From NCBI GenBank assembly GCA_945643635.1, contig CALZFC010000270.1, positions 2,447,501-2,511,500 on the forward strand: DNA of 64,000 nt, in the 5' to 3' direction. Origin of the DNA: Allodiplogaster sudhausi (lineage: Eukaryota; Nematoda; Chromadorea; Rhabditida; Diplogasteridae). The position numbers and the translations under genes were made by a program. Positions 1 to 12,658 of this stretch are shown here, piece by piece. The notes beneath the pieces were generated by a model. The model was given only the letters and a program-made list of their open reading frames with translations. It was not told the origin of the DNA and did no database searches. The first letter of the stretch is position 1. Every line of letters begins with the position of its first letter.

Positions 1-846
1 CTATCTCAAAGACGTTCGTTGTTGTCGCGGCCGAGGAAGTTACATATACAGCTTACGGACGAAAATAGCGCCGATATGGGCCACACCACACACATAATTT
101 GAGTGTGAAAATAATTTTAAATATATGTATGTATTTAACTTTTATTTTTGTTTTCGATAAATCATAATCCTTCAACAATGACGAATAGCATTCTCGACAT
201 CCATTCTGAACTCTGAATCGCCACGAACCTCTGCGAGAATACATTAACATAATAATCTGATAATTTTGATTGAATTCGAGTCATATATAGTTTTTTCTAT
301 CCATAAAAGATTAACCGAATACTTAAATTAAAAAAGGGGAAACATTACAATCTGAAAGAGTGGAGATACACTGTTTCAGATCCTTATCGAGAATGCCGCA
401 TAGTAAAGAGGTCTGTATTAGAGTTGAGCAGAATTCAGAGAATGAGAGAGAGAGTAATGATTAAACTCTGGGTGAGAAGTTAAAAAAAATACTTTTACTA
501 TCTAAATCAAGGAAATTTCGAATAGTTGCTAATAATGTCGTATTTGAAATTTTTTAAAGAAGTTATTCACAGAATATCCTGAATAGTTGTCTTGCAATAG
601 TAATTTTTATTTTTTTTTATAATAAAAATTTTAAAATTTTGTTAGACATAGCTTTCCTTTTAAGATAATTTTGTCGGCGGCTGTGATAATAAGAAATTTT
701 TCGCGCAACAATGAAAATCTTTGTGTTATGAAGCGGAATAATAAGACACATTATTTTTAAATATAAATAGCGAAAAACAAAAAAAAATTTACTTGTAAGA
801 TTCAGATTCGAAGGTTGCATTGCATTAAAGAGAATTTAAGTAGTCA

Positions 847-1250
847 TTAAAGGAGCAAAAAAAAGCCCACTCATGAACGGGGGCGTTCTTGAAAAATGTA
901 GAAACGAGCCTTTTGGCTAACGCAAGTCGTAATTAATCATAATTTTAAAATCAAGTTCGCCCCCAGGGTCCGCCCCCGTTTTCGAATAGTCTGTCTCGTT
1001 CATCACCGACGCTGCTTCTGTGGAAACGACGGGCTCGTCAGGATAAGAAGACCAATGTCTGCGGCCACTTCGTCAGATTCTGGCAGACGAAGAATCTTCT
1101 TAATCTTATACCAAACTTGGATCCATCGACAATCAATTAATGTCTTCGAATAACCGGATTAAAACTTTAACATTCCAAGTGTGAGAGCATGTGAGAGAAT
1201 TAGTAAGAAAAAAAATCAAATAGATTTCGTTTGAGTTTCGTGCTCCTTTA
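847..1250. mobile_element. MITE-like element with TTAAAGGAGC ends
   Basis: The left end reads TTAAAGGAGC and the right end reads GCTCCTTTA, so the termini are inverted repeats. The same terminal words recur at 6226, 19650, 21748, about 58945 and 61261, which makes this a dispersed family. There is no coding capacity. The TTAA at the tips would fit a superfamily that targets TTAA, such as piggyBac or Kolobok, but that assignment is inference. Confidence 0.55.
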
Positions 1251-2159
1251 GGTAGTCATCTTCAACTGGCTACATCGAGAATCTGCTGAAACATGCTCGG
1301 AGAACTCTTTGACACCAAGATTTGAGGATAGGATATGTAGAAATTTCTTCTACATCTCTTTGATTTGCCTCTGGTTCACGAAAAAGTCGAATGAGTGATG
1401 GAGACGATGAAGTTGAGATAATTTCATATGCTCAGGACTACGTGTCAAAACCTGGCACTCTGCCAAAATCTCATCCAACTCAGCTGCGAGACCACCGTGT
1501 CCTCTTAGACAGCATCTTAATCTCGAATTCCTTCGGAAATTCAAACTCGCGCCGATTACTCAGATCTACCCACACGGCACTTAGTGTACGAAAGCCATCT
1601 TTTATTCACTAATTTATGTTTGAGAGATCAAAAGTGTTGAAATATTTCATGTATAGGCAATGAATTGTACTGCTCTTCTTCACCATTCCAAAGATGAAAA
1701 AAAAACTCACTTTCCGCAAGTATCCGGAACGAGGAATGATAAATAAAGAGGAGAATAAGATAAAGTGACATATATTTTGAATAATTTGCTGTGATATAAA
1801 CTGCCAAAATTACTATATATGTAAATAGAATATAGAATATATTGATGTCCTTTCAAATCATTTGACTTTGTTTTGATGAATATTTCTAACAAAATCGGCG
1901 TAGAAGGCTTCGCACGTCGATTCCATTATCGGTGTGCCAGAACCGCTTTCTGTGCTAAATCACAAAGGCAGGAAAGGAAGACGAGAGAAACAATGGAAGA
2001 GACAAGGAAAGCAAAGAAGGAAGGACGACGTATTACCGGAGGTCGTTTTGCGCAAGAATTGAAAAGAAAAGAGAGGAGAGAAAAGAGAATGTGAAAGAAG
2101 GAGAGATGTCGACAATAGAAAATGAGTGACATGTTAGAGAAGAGAGACAGAGAGTAAAA

Positions 2160-2557
2160 GAGAGAGAGAGAAAGAGAGAAAGAGAAAGAAAGAAGAAAAG
2201 AGCCAGCGAAAACCTCGAGAAGCATATGCGTCCGCAATTGTTCAAAGGAAAATGAGACACTTAGCTTATCTCTCTAGCCTTCCTTCCAACTTTATTGTTC
2301 TTACTCTCGGTTGCTCTCTCTTTTTTCTCTTTCTCTCTCTCTATTTCTCTCTTTCTCTCTCCCTCATTTTCCCACTCTTTCCATCTGTTTCTCTATATCA
2401 CTCTCTCTCTCCTTCTCCCTCTCTCGCTCTCACTTCTCTCATTTTCTTCAGTGCTTCACATCGATCCGTGGCAGCAGTCATCTCGGCCTCCGGGCGGACT
2501 CCAGCCACCAGCCTGCGTGCTTTCAGCGCGCGGTTGCCGCTCGGGCTAGAGGGATTC

Positions 2558-2589
<32 letters not shown>

Positions 2590-2994
2590 CAGAGAGAGAG
2601 ACAGAGAGACAGAGTGCGAGAGAGTAAGAGAGAGAGAAAGACGAGAGAAAGAGAGCAGGAGGAGGCATAGACAAGCTGAAGGAATGTAATGTGGCGAGAG
2701 GAGGAAGTCGGAAGCATACCGAGAGGGCGATTGAGATAAGCGAGAGAGTGAGAGAGACAACGAGAGAGTGAGAGAGGTGAGAGATAGAGTGCAAGAGAGA
2801 GAGAGAGAGAGAGACAGAGATGTAGCGGATTCGTGAGGAAAACTACGGGCCGTGCGCGTGCGTTTCTCTTCTCCTCAGAGCTCATCACATCCTCTCCGAA
2901 TGTGCTGCGTTCTCTAGGGGAGAAGAAGCTTCGTTGTTCTTTCTTTATCTCTTTCTTTCTTGCTCTCCCTCACACACTCTCTCTCCTCACTGTA

Positions 2995-3050
<56 letters not shown>

Positions 3051-3060
3051 TTAGTTCTCT
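2160..3060. repeat. Alternating (GA)n and (CT)n microsatellite tracts
   Basis: GA-rich sequence at about 2160-2200 is followed by CT tracts at 2320-2440, GA tracts at 2560-2830 and CT tracts at 2990-3055. All six-frame open frames across this stretch are low-complexity Ser/Leu or Arg/Glu strings. I see no exon here. Confidence 0.9.
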
Positions 3061-3155
3061 CCCTCACTCTCTGCCTGTGCCTTTATTTCTCTTGTCATTA
3101 TCTACTCTCGCTCTTCCTCACTCTCTCACTCCCTCTCTCACTCCCTCTCTTTCTC

Positions 3156-3374
<219 letters not shown>

Positions 3375-3817
3375 CTCACTCTCCCTCACCTGCTCTCGCT
3401 TCTCGCTTCTCCTTGTTCCATCCGAAATGTGCAACGGCCTTTGTGCTGCTTCCATCCTGCTATGACACCTTTTTTTTATTAGACATATTTAGCGTTTTTT
3501 TAATGGCTTTCGGCTCTTTTACACTTTTTTCTACACTAACTCGCAAAATGCTCTGCAAACTCCCTCTTCTTTTCTATATGTAATTCTAATTGTTGAAACG
3601 GTTGTTTCCCCGCAATTAAATTCGTGAACTTTAGGGGCATCATTTCAGTGAAGGCTGACAAAAGTAATTTAAAAAGAAATGAAAAAAAATAAAAAAAAAT
3701 AATGTCCAGATGACGCGCTGTCGGAGGCGTGCGAGAAGTGGAGGGCGCTATGAGAAAGCAGAGTCCGAAGAGGGCAGCAGAAGAGGAAGAGCAAGTGCAT
3801 TAACCGGCAGGCTGACC

Positions 3818-3891
3818 ATGAGCCTTCTTCTTCTCCTTGGCGTCGCTTGTCTCCTTTTGCCCACAGCCAACGCTACATTTGACAAGGACAA
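3818..3891 (+). other. Signal-peptide exon of the alpha-2/delta gene
   Basis: The exon starts [19 protein letters not shown], a hydrophobic leucine-rich core followed by small residues, as expected for cleavage near TANA. It ends in a GTGAGT donor with the codon split after two bases. The next exon (4192) supplies the third base and continues with an amphipathic helix of the VWA_N region. Confidence 0.85.
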
Positions 3892-6800
3892 GTGAGTGAG
3901 ACATGATGGGTATTTACTGTTTTCTTTCACTATTTTATTTTGCTTTAGAAAGGACGAGAAAGGAGCCTCCATTCTCTTTACAAACTCTTTTAATTCTTCG
4001 AAATAGTAGTCTTTACTTCTCCCTCTTTGACTTTAATGAGAGCTCAGCCGTAATCTATTTGAATTTTCCTAACCATTGTATTCTCGACTCTCTAAAACAC
4101 ACATGCTCTCCATGGCTCTTGTGTCAGGCAAAATGGCGCGAATTCAAATGCAAGTTTTTGGCAGCTCCTTTTATCGTGTTGCTCATTGCAGCATTGAGCA
4201 ATGCGCTCGTGTCCTGAGCGAGAAGCTGAGCGAACTCTTCGAGAGGGCAACCTGCGCAGACGAGGTTCCCAAGGTTGGCTGAGGAAGGATTTCTTGGGGG
4301 CCGTATTTTATTGTTTTATTTTTTAAATCAATTTTTCGCATTATGCATAATAACTCTGGACAAAGTAGTGCGTTTTTAAAATATTTTGCTTTCAAAACAG
4401 CTCGCCTTTCTCCGTTTCATAGCACGCAAACTCTGATGATGAATTCCAATCACACGACGATAACTTGAGAGTCCCCAATGCTTTTCTTACTAACAGGAAG
4501 ACATCAGAAAGGTTATTGGCGAAAGGTTGTTTACTGCCACATTCCACATATACATACACTTCATTTCAATCGTTGACAGCAAAAGAAAAAGATAACTGAC
4601 AATGAGAGCCTCTGTAATGCGGTGCTCCTCGTTTTCGTCATGATTAATTCAAGCGCAGCAATCGCTAGCATTCAAAATGGCATGTGTTATTTTTTATTAT
4701 ATGCTTACGACAGCCTAGAATATATCATTCTTATGCATTTTATATATAAACATTTCGGTCCAGAAAGGCAAAATCTTGCCACCAAAATCTCCAGCTGTTT
4801 GGATGTCAAGCCGTTGACATAGAAATTTTGTCAATCCCTTCTCCCGCTCTCGTTCTCACTCTCTCTCTCTCTCTCTCGGACTATCTCTATCTCTCTAATT
4901 CTCTCGCCCTTTCTCTCTATCTCTCACTCTCGTCGTCTTCCGCACTCTCCGTACTTCTTTTCTTTCTCATTTGTCGACCTCCACCTTCTTCTGTGTGCCG
5001 ATCCACTCGAAATTTGCTTCTCCGTTAATGAATAGTCAAGCAGCGTGGAGCTATTGGCAGGATGAGAGGAGAGCCAACCGCGTTCCGCTCTTAGCATTTA
5101 GCCAAATGGCCTCATTATCCACCTCTTTATTGTTTTATAGTGAAGGAATTTATGCATTCACATATGCTACTTAATGATTGGGAAAAAGAAGTAGAAAAGG
5201 ATATGATTTTATGCACTTTTATCCAAATTTATAGCATGGGAACAAGTAGACAGGATTAAGCGCGAAAGACGTACAAATTAATTTTATTGTTTTATCTGCC
5301 TCATTCAAGGATATTTACATACAGAATGACACATGCGCAAATTAAACATCAAATGCAGCGATAGCGGGGGAGGAGAAAGGGATAGTAGCCGCCCCACTGT
5401 GATCTTCCAGCTGCTTGTGACGTGCAAGAATTTGCTGTTCCCCAGAGCAAGTGGCAAGAGGACTATTGACAGAGTGAGTGCATGGAGGAAGGAACACCTG
5501 CACCGATCGTGCAATATTTATCGACATCAAACTAAATTAATGTGACGACGCTTGGAAATGCAATACGGGGTCTAAACTTACGGTCTAAAGAGAAAAAGAA
5601 TACGTGGAGACTCTGCTAATAATAGTGATAGTATGAAATTTAAATAAAAAATTTCAAATTGTTTTTAAATATTTATACTATATACATACACATATGTAAA
5701 CATAAATGAACATGAATGTTCCAAAATACAAGAATGATATATTGCATGCAGATGTACGAGCCGTACGTCAACGTCGAGCAGTACGACCCGCGGCGTGAGC
5801 TGCGCAACTCGAAGATTGTCATCGAGAAGTACATTGCCGTACGCGCCAAATATGCCTACGTGCGTATCTTTCTTTTCGCCTCGGGACATATTTTTTTTAG
5901 ATATTCATTTAATTTTAATATTATAATTATAATTATAATTATAATTATTATTTTATTTCTTTAATGAAAAGAAGAAAAAAAATTGAATTCACGTATTTGT
6001 TTTTTTTTTGTTTTCAAATTAGTCTATTGAAACTAAATTTTCATTATGTACATAAGTAATAAGTTCATTCTAGTAAGTTCACATATATCAAAAGTTCTCT
6101 CCATCTCCAGCAAGCCAAGAAGAGTCTGGAGAGTCGCGACGTGCCCGACTACGACGAGGACGAGATGAATGATCCGAACTCCAAGCACTTTGTCAGGTAC
6201 GAGTGCTTAGAGAGAGACTTTAGCGTTAAAGGAGCACGAAACAACGCATTTTCCCTGAACTTTTGTGTAGTCGTTCAGGCAAAATGGCGCGAATTCAAAT
6301 CTCTGTTGAAATCTCATTGTCATTCTCGAATTACAGAGTCGAACAGTGTAACAAAAGTAACTTCTCTTTTTTTGCCACACTTTTACAATTGCAATTTTGA
6401 ATTAAAAATCGGCTAACAAGCACCCTAATTGCTGTCTCTCTCTCTATTTCCCTCTCTGTCTTTCTCTCCTTCTCTCTCTCTAATTTATAGATTTATGAGC
6501 GCGAAACAAGGCACAGACGCGACGACAATCTACAAACATGGCCATGTCCTTCAGAAGGTCTACGTCAATGCGACAAGGCTAGAGAGAAAATAAAGACGTT
6601 TCTCACTATCTCTATCTCGCTCTCTCTCTCTCTCTTTCTCTCTTTCTCTCTCTTCTTCGCCGAGAGAGCATACTTCTAGTTGTTTTTTTTAAACATTTCG
6701 TTGATTTTATAAATGAAGAAGGTGTCTTTTGGTGCAGATCTTTTAATCTATCGTCGAACGCCAACTTCTACGCCCTGCCAACCTCACCGATCGCCTCTGC

Positions 6801-9800
6801 AGTTCATGTGCCAACGCCGCTGTACGACAGAAGTGAGCTATTCATTTATCTTACTACTTTAATTTTTAAAAATTGTTTTGTGCTTATTTGGTATTTTTTT
6901 TATTCTCTTAAAGTTTTTATTAATATTTCTCAGATTCATTCGTAAAACACAGACATCTATATTTGCATATAACAAATCTATAACTTGTGTTTGGTTTGTG
7001 TTTGCATTAGAATTGACAGTATGCTGAGAATGACCTGCCAATTGGATTAGAAACAAGTAGAGGAGTTCCGCGACAAAGTGCGGCCATGTTGAACTACCAG
7101 CGCGCATCTGAAAGTAGAGTATAAATAATAAAGTTTAAGTGCAATACTTTCAATATTCTCGCCTCTCGCCATTTTTCAAACTTGAGTTTTTGTCACGTTT
7201 GAAGACGGCGAACTGCTGCGCAAGATCGACTGGTCGGACATTGACCAAGTCTACCGGACCAATCGAGAGCATACGCGTGACCTCGCCTTCCAGATGTTCT
7301 GCTCGGAGAGTGGCTTCATGCGGTATTATCCGGGTACTTTTTTCATTGTTTTTCATTGTTTCATTGTATTAAATATATGTACATATTTATTTAGTGATAC
7401 TTTATTATTAAAACTATTTTAGTTATTTTATTATAAAATCGATTTATTAATTTACATGTTCTTTAATTTTATTTAAAAAAAACGAATTGCTAACACAACA
7501 CACAACAAATATACGTCATCACACGTACATAGTACGTATTCGTCTGCGAATCGTTACTGTATAAAGTATACTTTATAAAGTATACTTTATAAAGTATGCA
7601 TGATAAAGTATACTTTATAAAGTATACTTTATAAAGTATGCTTGGTAAAGTATACTTTATAAAGTATTCCTCTGAGAATTGTTGCATATTCCAGCCGCCT
7701 CATGGTTCTGGGACAACGCCGATGACCAGCTCGACCTTTTCGACTGCCGCAACACCGAGTGGTACATCAACGGCGCGACCTGCTCCAAGAACGTGCTCAT
7801 CATGCTAGGTGGCCGAATTTGCACTATTATTATTGTAATGTTTAGTCATTAAAATATTGCCGCGTTCTTTAGTATTGCTAAATACGTAAACATATGATTG
7901 GTTAATTAATGTGAAGTTTGTTGTAAAGCAAAATTGTATTTTCCAATCAATTAAATACATGAGCAATAATAATAATAATACGCGGCACAGACATGAGTGG
8001 CTCGATGCTCGGCCAGCGTTACGAGATTGCAAAGCAGACAACCGAAGCCATCCTGGAAACGCTCTCGCACAGTGACTACTTCAACATTATGGCCGTAAGC
8101 TTCTCTCTCTCTCTTACTTTGCCATTTAGATTCAGCATTTATACTCATCGAGACATTCTGGTCAAGATGTTCAGATGTTCCCGTCAATATCTCGTTTTTG
8201 TCATTCTGACTAGACTGTGACTGTAGAATGATTGAGCACATTACGAGGGAGAGGCAACTAAAATGTTATACTTACATTGATAATCTACTTCGTTCTACTT
8301 CCTTTTTTCGTCTTTGGAAAGAATTAAAGCATCATTTAGTGCATGCGAATTCAATGACTTCTAGACTATTGTTAGGAACGAATATCTCTGATTTTGAGAC
8401 ATTGATTACTCTCTAAACTAAAAGGTTCTTCTCCGCATTGTTCAGTTTCTTTATGTCCCCTCAGCATAGTTCACTTTCTCAATACTTTATGTCCCCCCAG
8501 CATAGTTCACTTTCTCAATGTTCACTCCGCGCTCTTCAGTTCTCCAAGACTGGCAAGTTCCTCGACGACTGCAATGGCGAAGCGGGCATGCTGCAGGCGA
8601 CGATGCGCAACAAGAAGATGCTACGGTATTATTTTGTTTGTTGTTTTGTAAAATACCCTTTTACGCATTTAAGAAAACCAACGGCTTTAATCATACTTTC
8701 AAGTAGCATATTGTTACAAGTAATTCTACATTTGACTGATTGTCATTGCTTTAGTTCGGTTTTACATATGTACACTATTTGTTTACAGATTAAAACTATG
8801 GTTTTTAACACTACTTTCAAGTAGACCATTGTTACATGTTGTTTCAAATTTGACTGATTTTCATCGTTGTTGTTCATTTATATATTTCCCACCATATACG
8901 GACCAACATTCAGAGAGCGCATGGATAACTTGACTGCGGAAGGAAAATCCGAGTTTGTCATGGCTCTCGAGCAGGCCTTTGCAACACTCCAGGGTGTACG
9001 TTGCGCTTTTTTCGACTTGATATTTTTTTCACAACTTTCAGAGTCAGTGTGAATTAACATTTTGTTTTTGGAAAATTAAATGATAGGTAATAATAACAAT
9101 TCACGGAAACATTCATTAAGGCCACTTTTACAATTAAGCAAAAAAATCAATCATTTAATTTGATCACATTAAATGGAAATCTTTAGTAGATTAATAAATT
9201 TAATAATTTTCATGACGTTATCACTGAGCATACTGTTGAACTACACCGATAATGAAACCTCTGTTTCTCTCGTATGCTTTTGTCCTCTGTATGCCCGGCC
9301 AATTTGTACAAGAACTGGTTACGTTCGCCTTCCTCTGTAATTGTTACAAGTTTCCTTTTTAGTTATGCTAGATAGAACAAAACGGAAACAGAGAGAAATT
9401 GAATTGATTGATTTGACAACTGTTGACAACCCGCTTACTCATCACTGGCTTCTCGCTTCTTCCCCACTCGCTTTTGTGTGCTTGGTCTTCCTCGGCTTAC
9501 TGTAACTCATTTAATTTGTATTTTGAACGGACCTTTGGTCCTGGCACGAAAAGAAAGCCACCCTACCGTAATCTAAGCTGCCTCGCAACGGCATCGAATG
9601 GACGACCAAGGATGAGCTGGCGCTCCATCCTCGCAACCTCACCGAAGGCGCACGATTATGGCACGTCGGCGACCACGTCGCCATCCTCTCCAAGGAGTTC
9701 CAAGAGGCCGTCAGTTGTGGGCGTGGCTTAATCCAACTTTATTTGCATTTAAATTTCCCGCCAACTGCATGGATTGAAATGCTGCTGTTGCTTTGCTATT

Positions 9801-12623
9801 GAAATGCTGCTGCTAAAAGTCCTTGCATGACTGCATCGCTCCGAAAAAAGTGTCCAAACCGAATAATCTGGAAATGGGTTTCACTACGTTTGCCAAAACC
9901 TATTTCAAATGTTTTGAAGGAACCATTCGAAAAGTAGTGCTGAAACGTTTAGTTACAAGTATATGTATTACGTCCTAAAAATGGTGATGAAAGTTTTGTC
10001 CCTTGCTTTGTCCTGTCTCTGCTCTGCTACAGCCTCGCTGTTCGAACACTTTGTCTCTGCATCCCGCTTTCAATCGTCTCCACTTTGTCCTTCCCTGAGT
10101 CCTTATTCTTGCGCTCAAGCTTGAACGGGCGAAAATAAAAAAAAGTATCTTTTAACTAACAAAAATAATATAATAAAGGATGCTCGAGCAACAAGAAAGA
10201 AAAAAAGTTACGCATTTTAACGCCTTGCATTTCTCTAGCGATCTTTCTTTTTTCTTTCGTTCTTTAATCGTGTTATTTATTCTCTATTTCTCCCGAGTTG
10301 ACTTGTCTGCGTCGCAAACAAATATGAGCGCCGCGCTTCTTGCTCCAGGATTTTAAAATTAAAAATAAAATCAGTAAAAAAAATTTATTTTGGCGCCATT
10401 GAAGTTTGAATGAGATTTCGGTCCTGGAGCGAGAGTGTGGCTGCTGCTCGGCGAGAGTGAAGAGAGTGCACAGAGAAGCAAAGACGGCTTTTTTTAGCTG
10501 GCCAACTTCACGACCGGCCAAGTGGCCAAGCAGAATCCAGGCTGCGAGTCTGTCATTATGCTCATCACTGATGGCGCCCCCGATAACTTTGCTGAAGTCT
10601 TCAAGATGCACAATCCGACGCAGAATGTTAGTGAGAGAGAGAGAGAGAAAGAAAGAGAGAAAGAAAGAGCGTGGGTGAGCGCGAGAGTGAGAGAGAGAGA
10701 GTGAAGAGATAAAAGAAAGATAAAATAGAAAGAGAGAAAGAAAGAGCGTGGGAGACCGCGAGAGTGAGAGAGAAAGAGAGAAAGAAAGAGCGTGGGAGAG
10801 CGCGAGAGTGAGAGAGAGAGAGTGAAGAAATAAAAGAAAGATAAAATAGAAAGAGAGAAAGGATACCGCCTTTTCAGGTTCGATTCTTCTCCTTTCTCAT
10901 CGGCGAAGAAGCGACCGAGTTCGAGGAAGTGCGTTGAATTTAATCTGAATTAGTTTTTTATTAAAGAATGTCATAGTTTTAAATTCGACATATGTATAAA
11001 CTTATAAATTTTTTATTATAAATTAAAAAAAAGTAAATTCCCATTCTCAAGGTCCGCCACATGGCATGCACAAATCGTGGCTTCATGGTGCATGTCGCGA
11101 ATATGGCAGATGTCGGTGGCAAGGTTCAGGTGAGGAACATCTTTTTATGATTATTTAAAAATTAATTAATTAATTTATTTATTTTTATTTTTTTAATTAA
11201 TTAATTAATTTTAAATTTAATAATTAATAATTAATATTAACTTATTATTTTAATCTTGTAATCTTATCTAGATGTCCGAGTGCATTCTTGAGTAGCATTA
11301 TTTATTTAACAATTTAGTAGCTTTTTTATTCTAGTAAATTGGTGGACAGACAGGTGAGAATGGCAAAAAATGGCTTAAAATTACTTTTTGAAGTGGCAGC
11401 AGAATTGAATTGTTGTTTTTTTTTGTCCAAAACAGCCCATGCATCAAAAGAGGAGCAAAATAAATCGTTAATGCAAAAATGCACTTGACAATTTCACAGA
11501 ACTACATTCGTGTGCTTTCTCGGCCGATCGGAAAGAAGGCGCTCAAAGTGAAGGAGAAAGACGCCATCTGGAGTGGCGTCTATCGCGAGAGACTTGTCAG
11601 TTAGAGGACGAAAAACGCGAAACTCTACCGTAATCTGTTTCAATTTTTTATGTTTCAAATTATAGTCGCTTCTTTGTAAGTAATTCAAATATCCTCTCAT
11701 GGCAAAAAGGTGTGAATTCAAGATTGAGAATTGTTTGCCTACTTTAATCAGTTTAATATTTCGACTAATGTAATCTGTACTTCGTAACCATGCACATAGA
11801 TGCATACTGATTACAATTGAAACAATTTATTAAATGAAAATGAAAAAAAAATTATAAAAAATTTCTCATTCTCAGTATCTTCCGCGTCCGGAGAAGTACG
11901 CCGAACCCGTTCCCATCATGAACATCTCGTTCTCCGTCATGAATCTGATGGCATCGAAGAAGGCATTTTCATTTTTTTTTAATGATCTCTCAAAGACACG
12001 GTCCAGGGACCTCAAATGGTAATCCTTAAGAAAAGAACAGCAAGACGAGAGATTTACGCACACTGTAAAGAACGGTAGATTTCAGGCTCCATGGACAGCA
12101 TCTTTATGTAGGTAACAATCAATAAAATAGTACATACATAACAAAAAAAGATTCACTCATATCAATTTCACTTTCTTGCACTTTGTTCCATTTTGCATTA
12201 AAAAAACATTTTCACCTGCTTTTTTGCTTCATTGCTTTTCAATAAAAAAAAATGATAGGAAACAAAAACTACTTTGCAGAAGATTCGCGTCCGCAAGCAA
12301 GAGGCGCGTGGTCGAATGTTCGTCACGACTGTCTCCTACCCGGTCATCGTGAATAGTCAGTCAAATGCAGAACAAAAAGACACTTACCATGACAAGAGGT
12401 ATTTGGCATTGAAAAAAATTAATTTTTGGGCTACCTTTTTATTAAACAAATTAAAAAAAAACAATTTTTTGAACAGTTGTGTCCATCAAGGTTGTTTGCA
12501 TAAGATCTCCTTTATTTCTTCCAGAGACATTTATGGGCGTTGCCGCAGTGAACATCCCTCTAACCGAGATCTCACAACATGCACATCCGAGCATGGTAAG
12601 TTATTTTGTCTTATTATTTTGTC

Positions 12624-12658
<35 letters not shown>

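Larger units (their letters stand above)
5752..7808 (+). other. VWA_N and pre-VWA region of alpha-2/delta
   Basis: The exon at 5752 begins [13 protein letters not shown], matching the family's conserved segment where the YEKYQ stretch of vertebrate proteins lies. The exon at 6738 carries [11 protein letters not shown], like the family's AVHIPTDIY stretch. The exon at 7205 carries MRYYP and the exon at 7695 carries TEWYINGA, matching the RYYP and RPWYIQGA signatures just before the VWA domain. All exon phases join without a frame break. Confidence 0.88.
7991..10928 (+). other. VWA domain exons with intact MIDAS motif
   Basis: Exon 7 ends in IML plus the first base of Asp, and exon 8 (7991) completes DMSGSM, about residues 230-235. 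This is the DxSxS metal-ion-dependent adhesion site on which alpha-2/delta trafficking function depends in studied members. Exons 9 and 10 give RNKK and NLTAEGKSE. Exon 11 (10498) gives MLITDGAP, about residues 341-348, the conserved strand with the acidic MIDAS residue. Exon 12 is [11 protein letters not shown]. The metal-coordinating residues I can see are all present, so the domain should be functional. Confidence 0.9.

Noticed and set aside
1391..1612. 73-codon plus-strand frame and opposing minus-strand frame as a small gene
   Set aside because: No domain, no splice partners and no distinctive codon use.
3710..3817. Upstream in-frame ATG as the start of the alpha-2/delta protein
   Set aside because: It would place 36 charged residues before the signal peptide; the ATG at 3818 gives a standard signal peptide.
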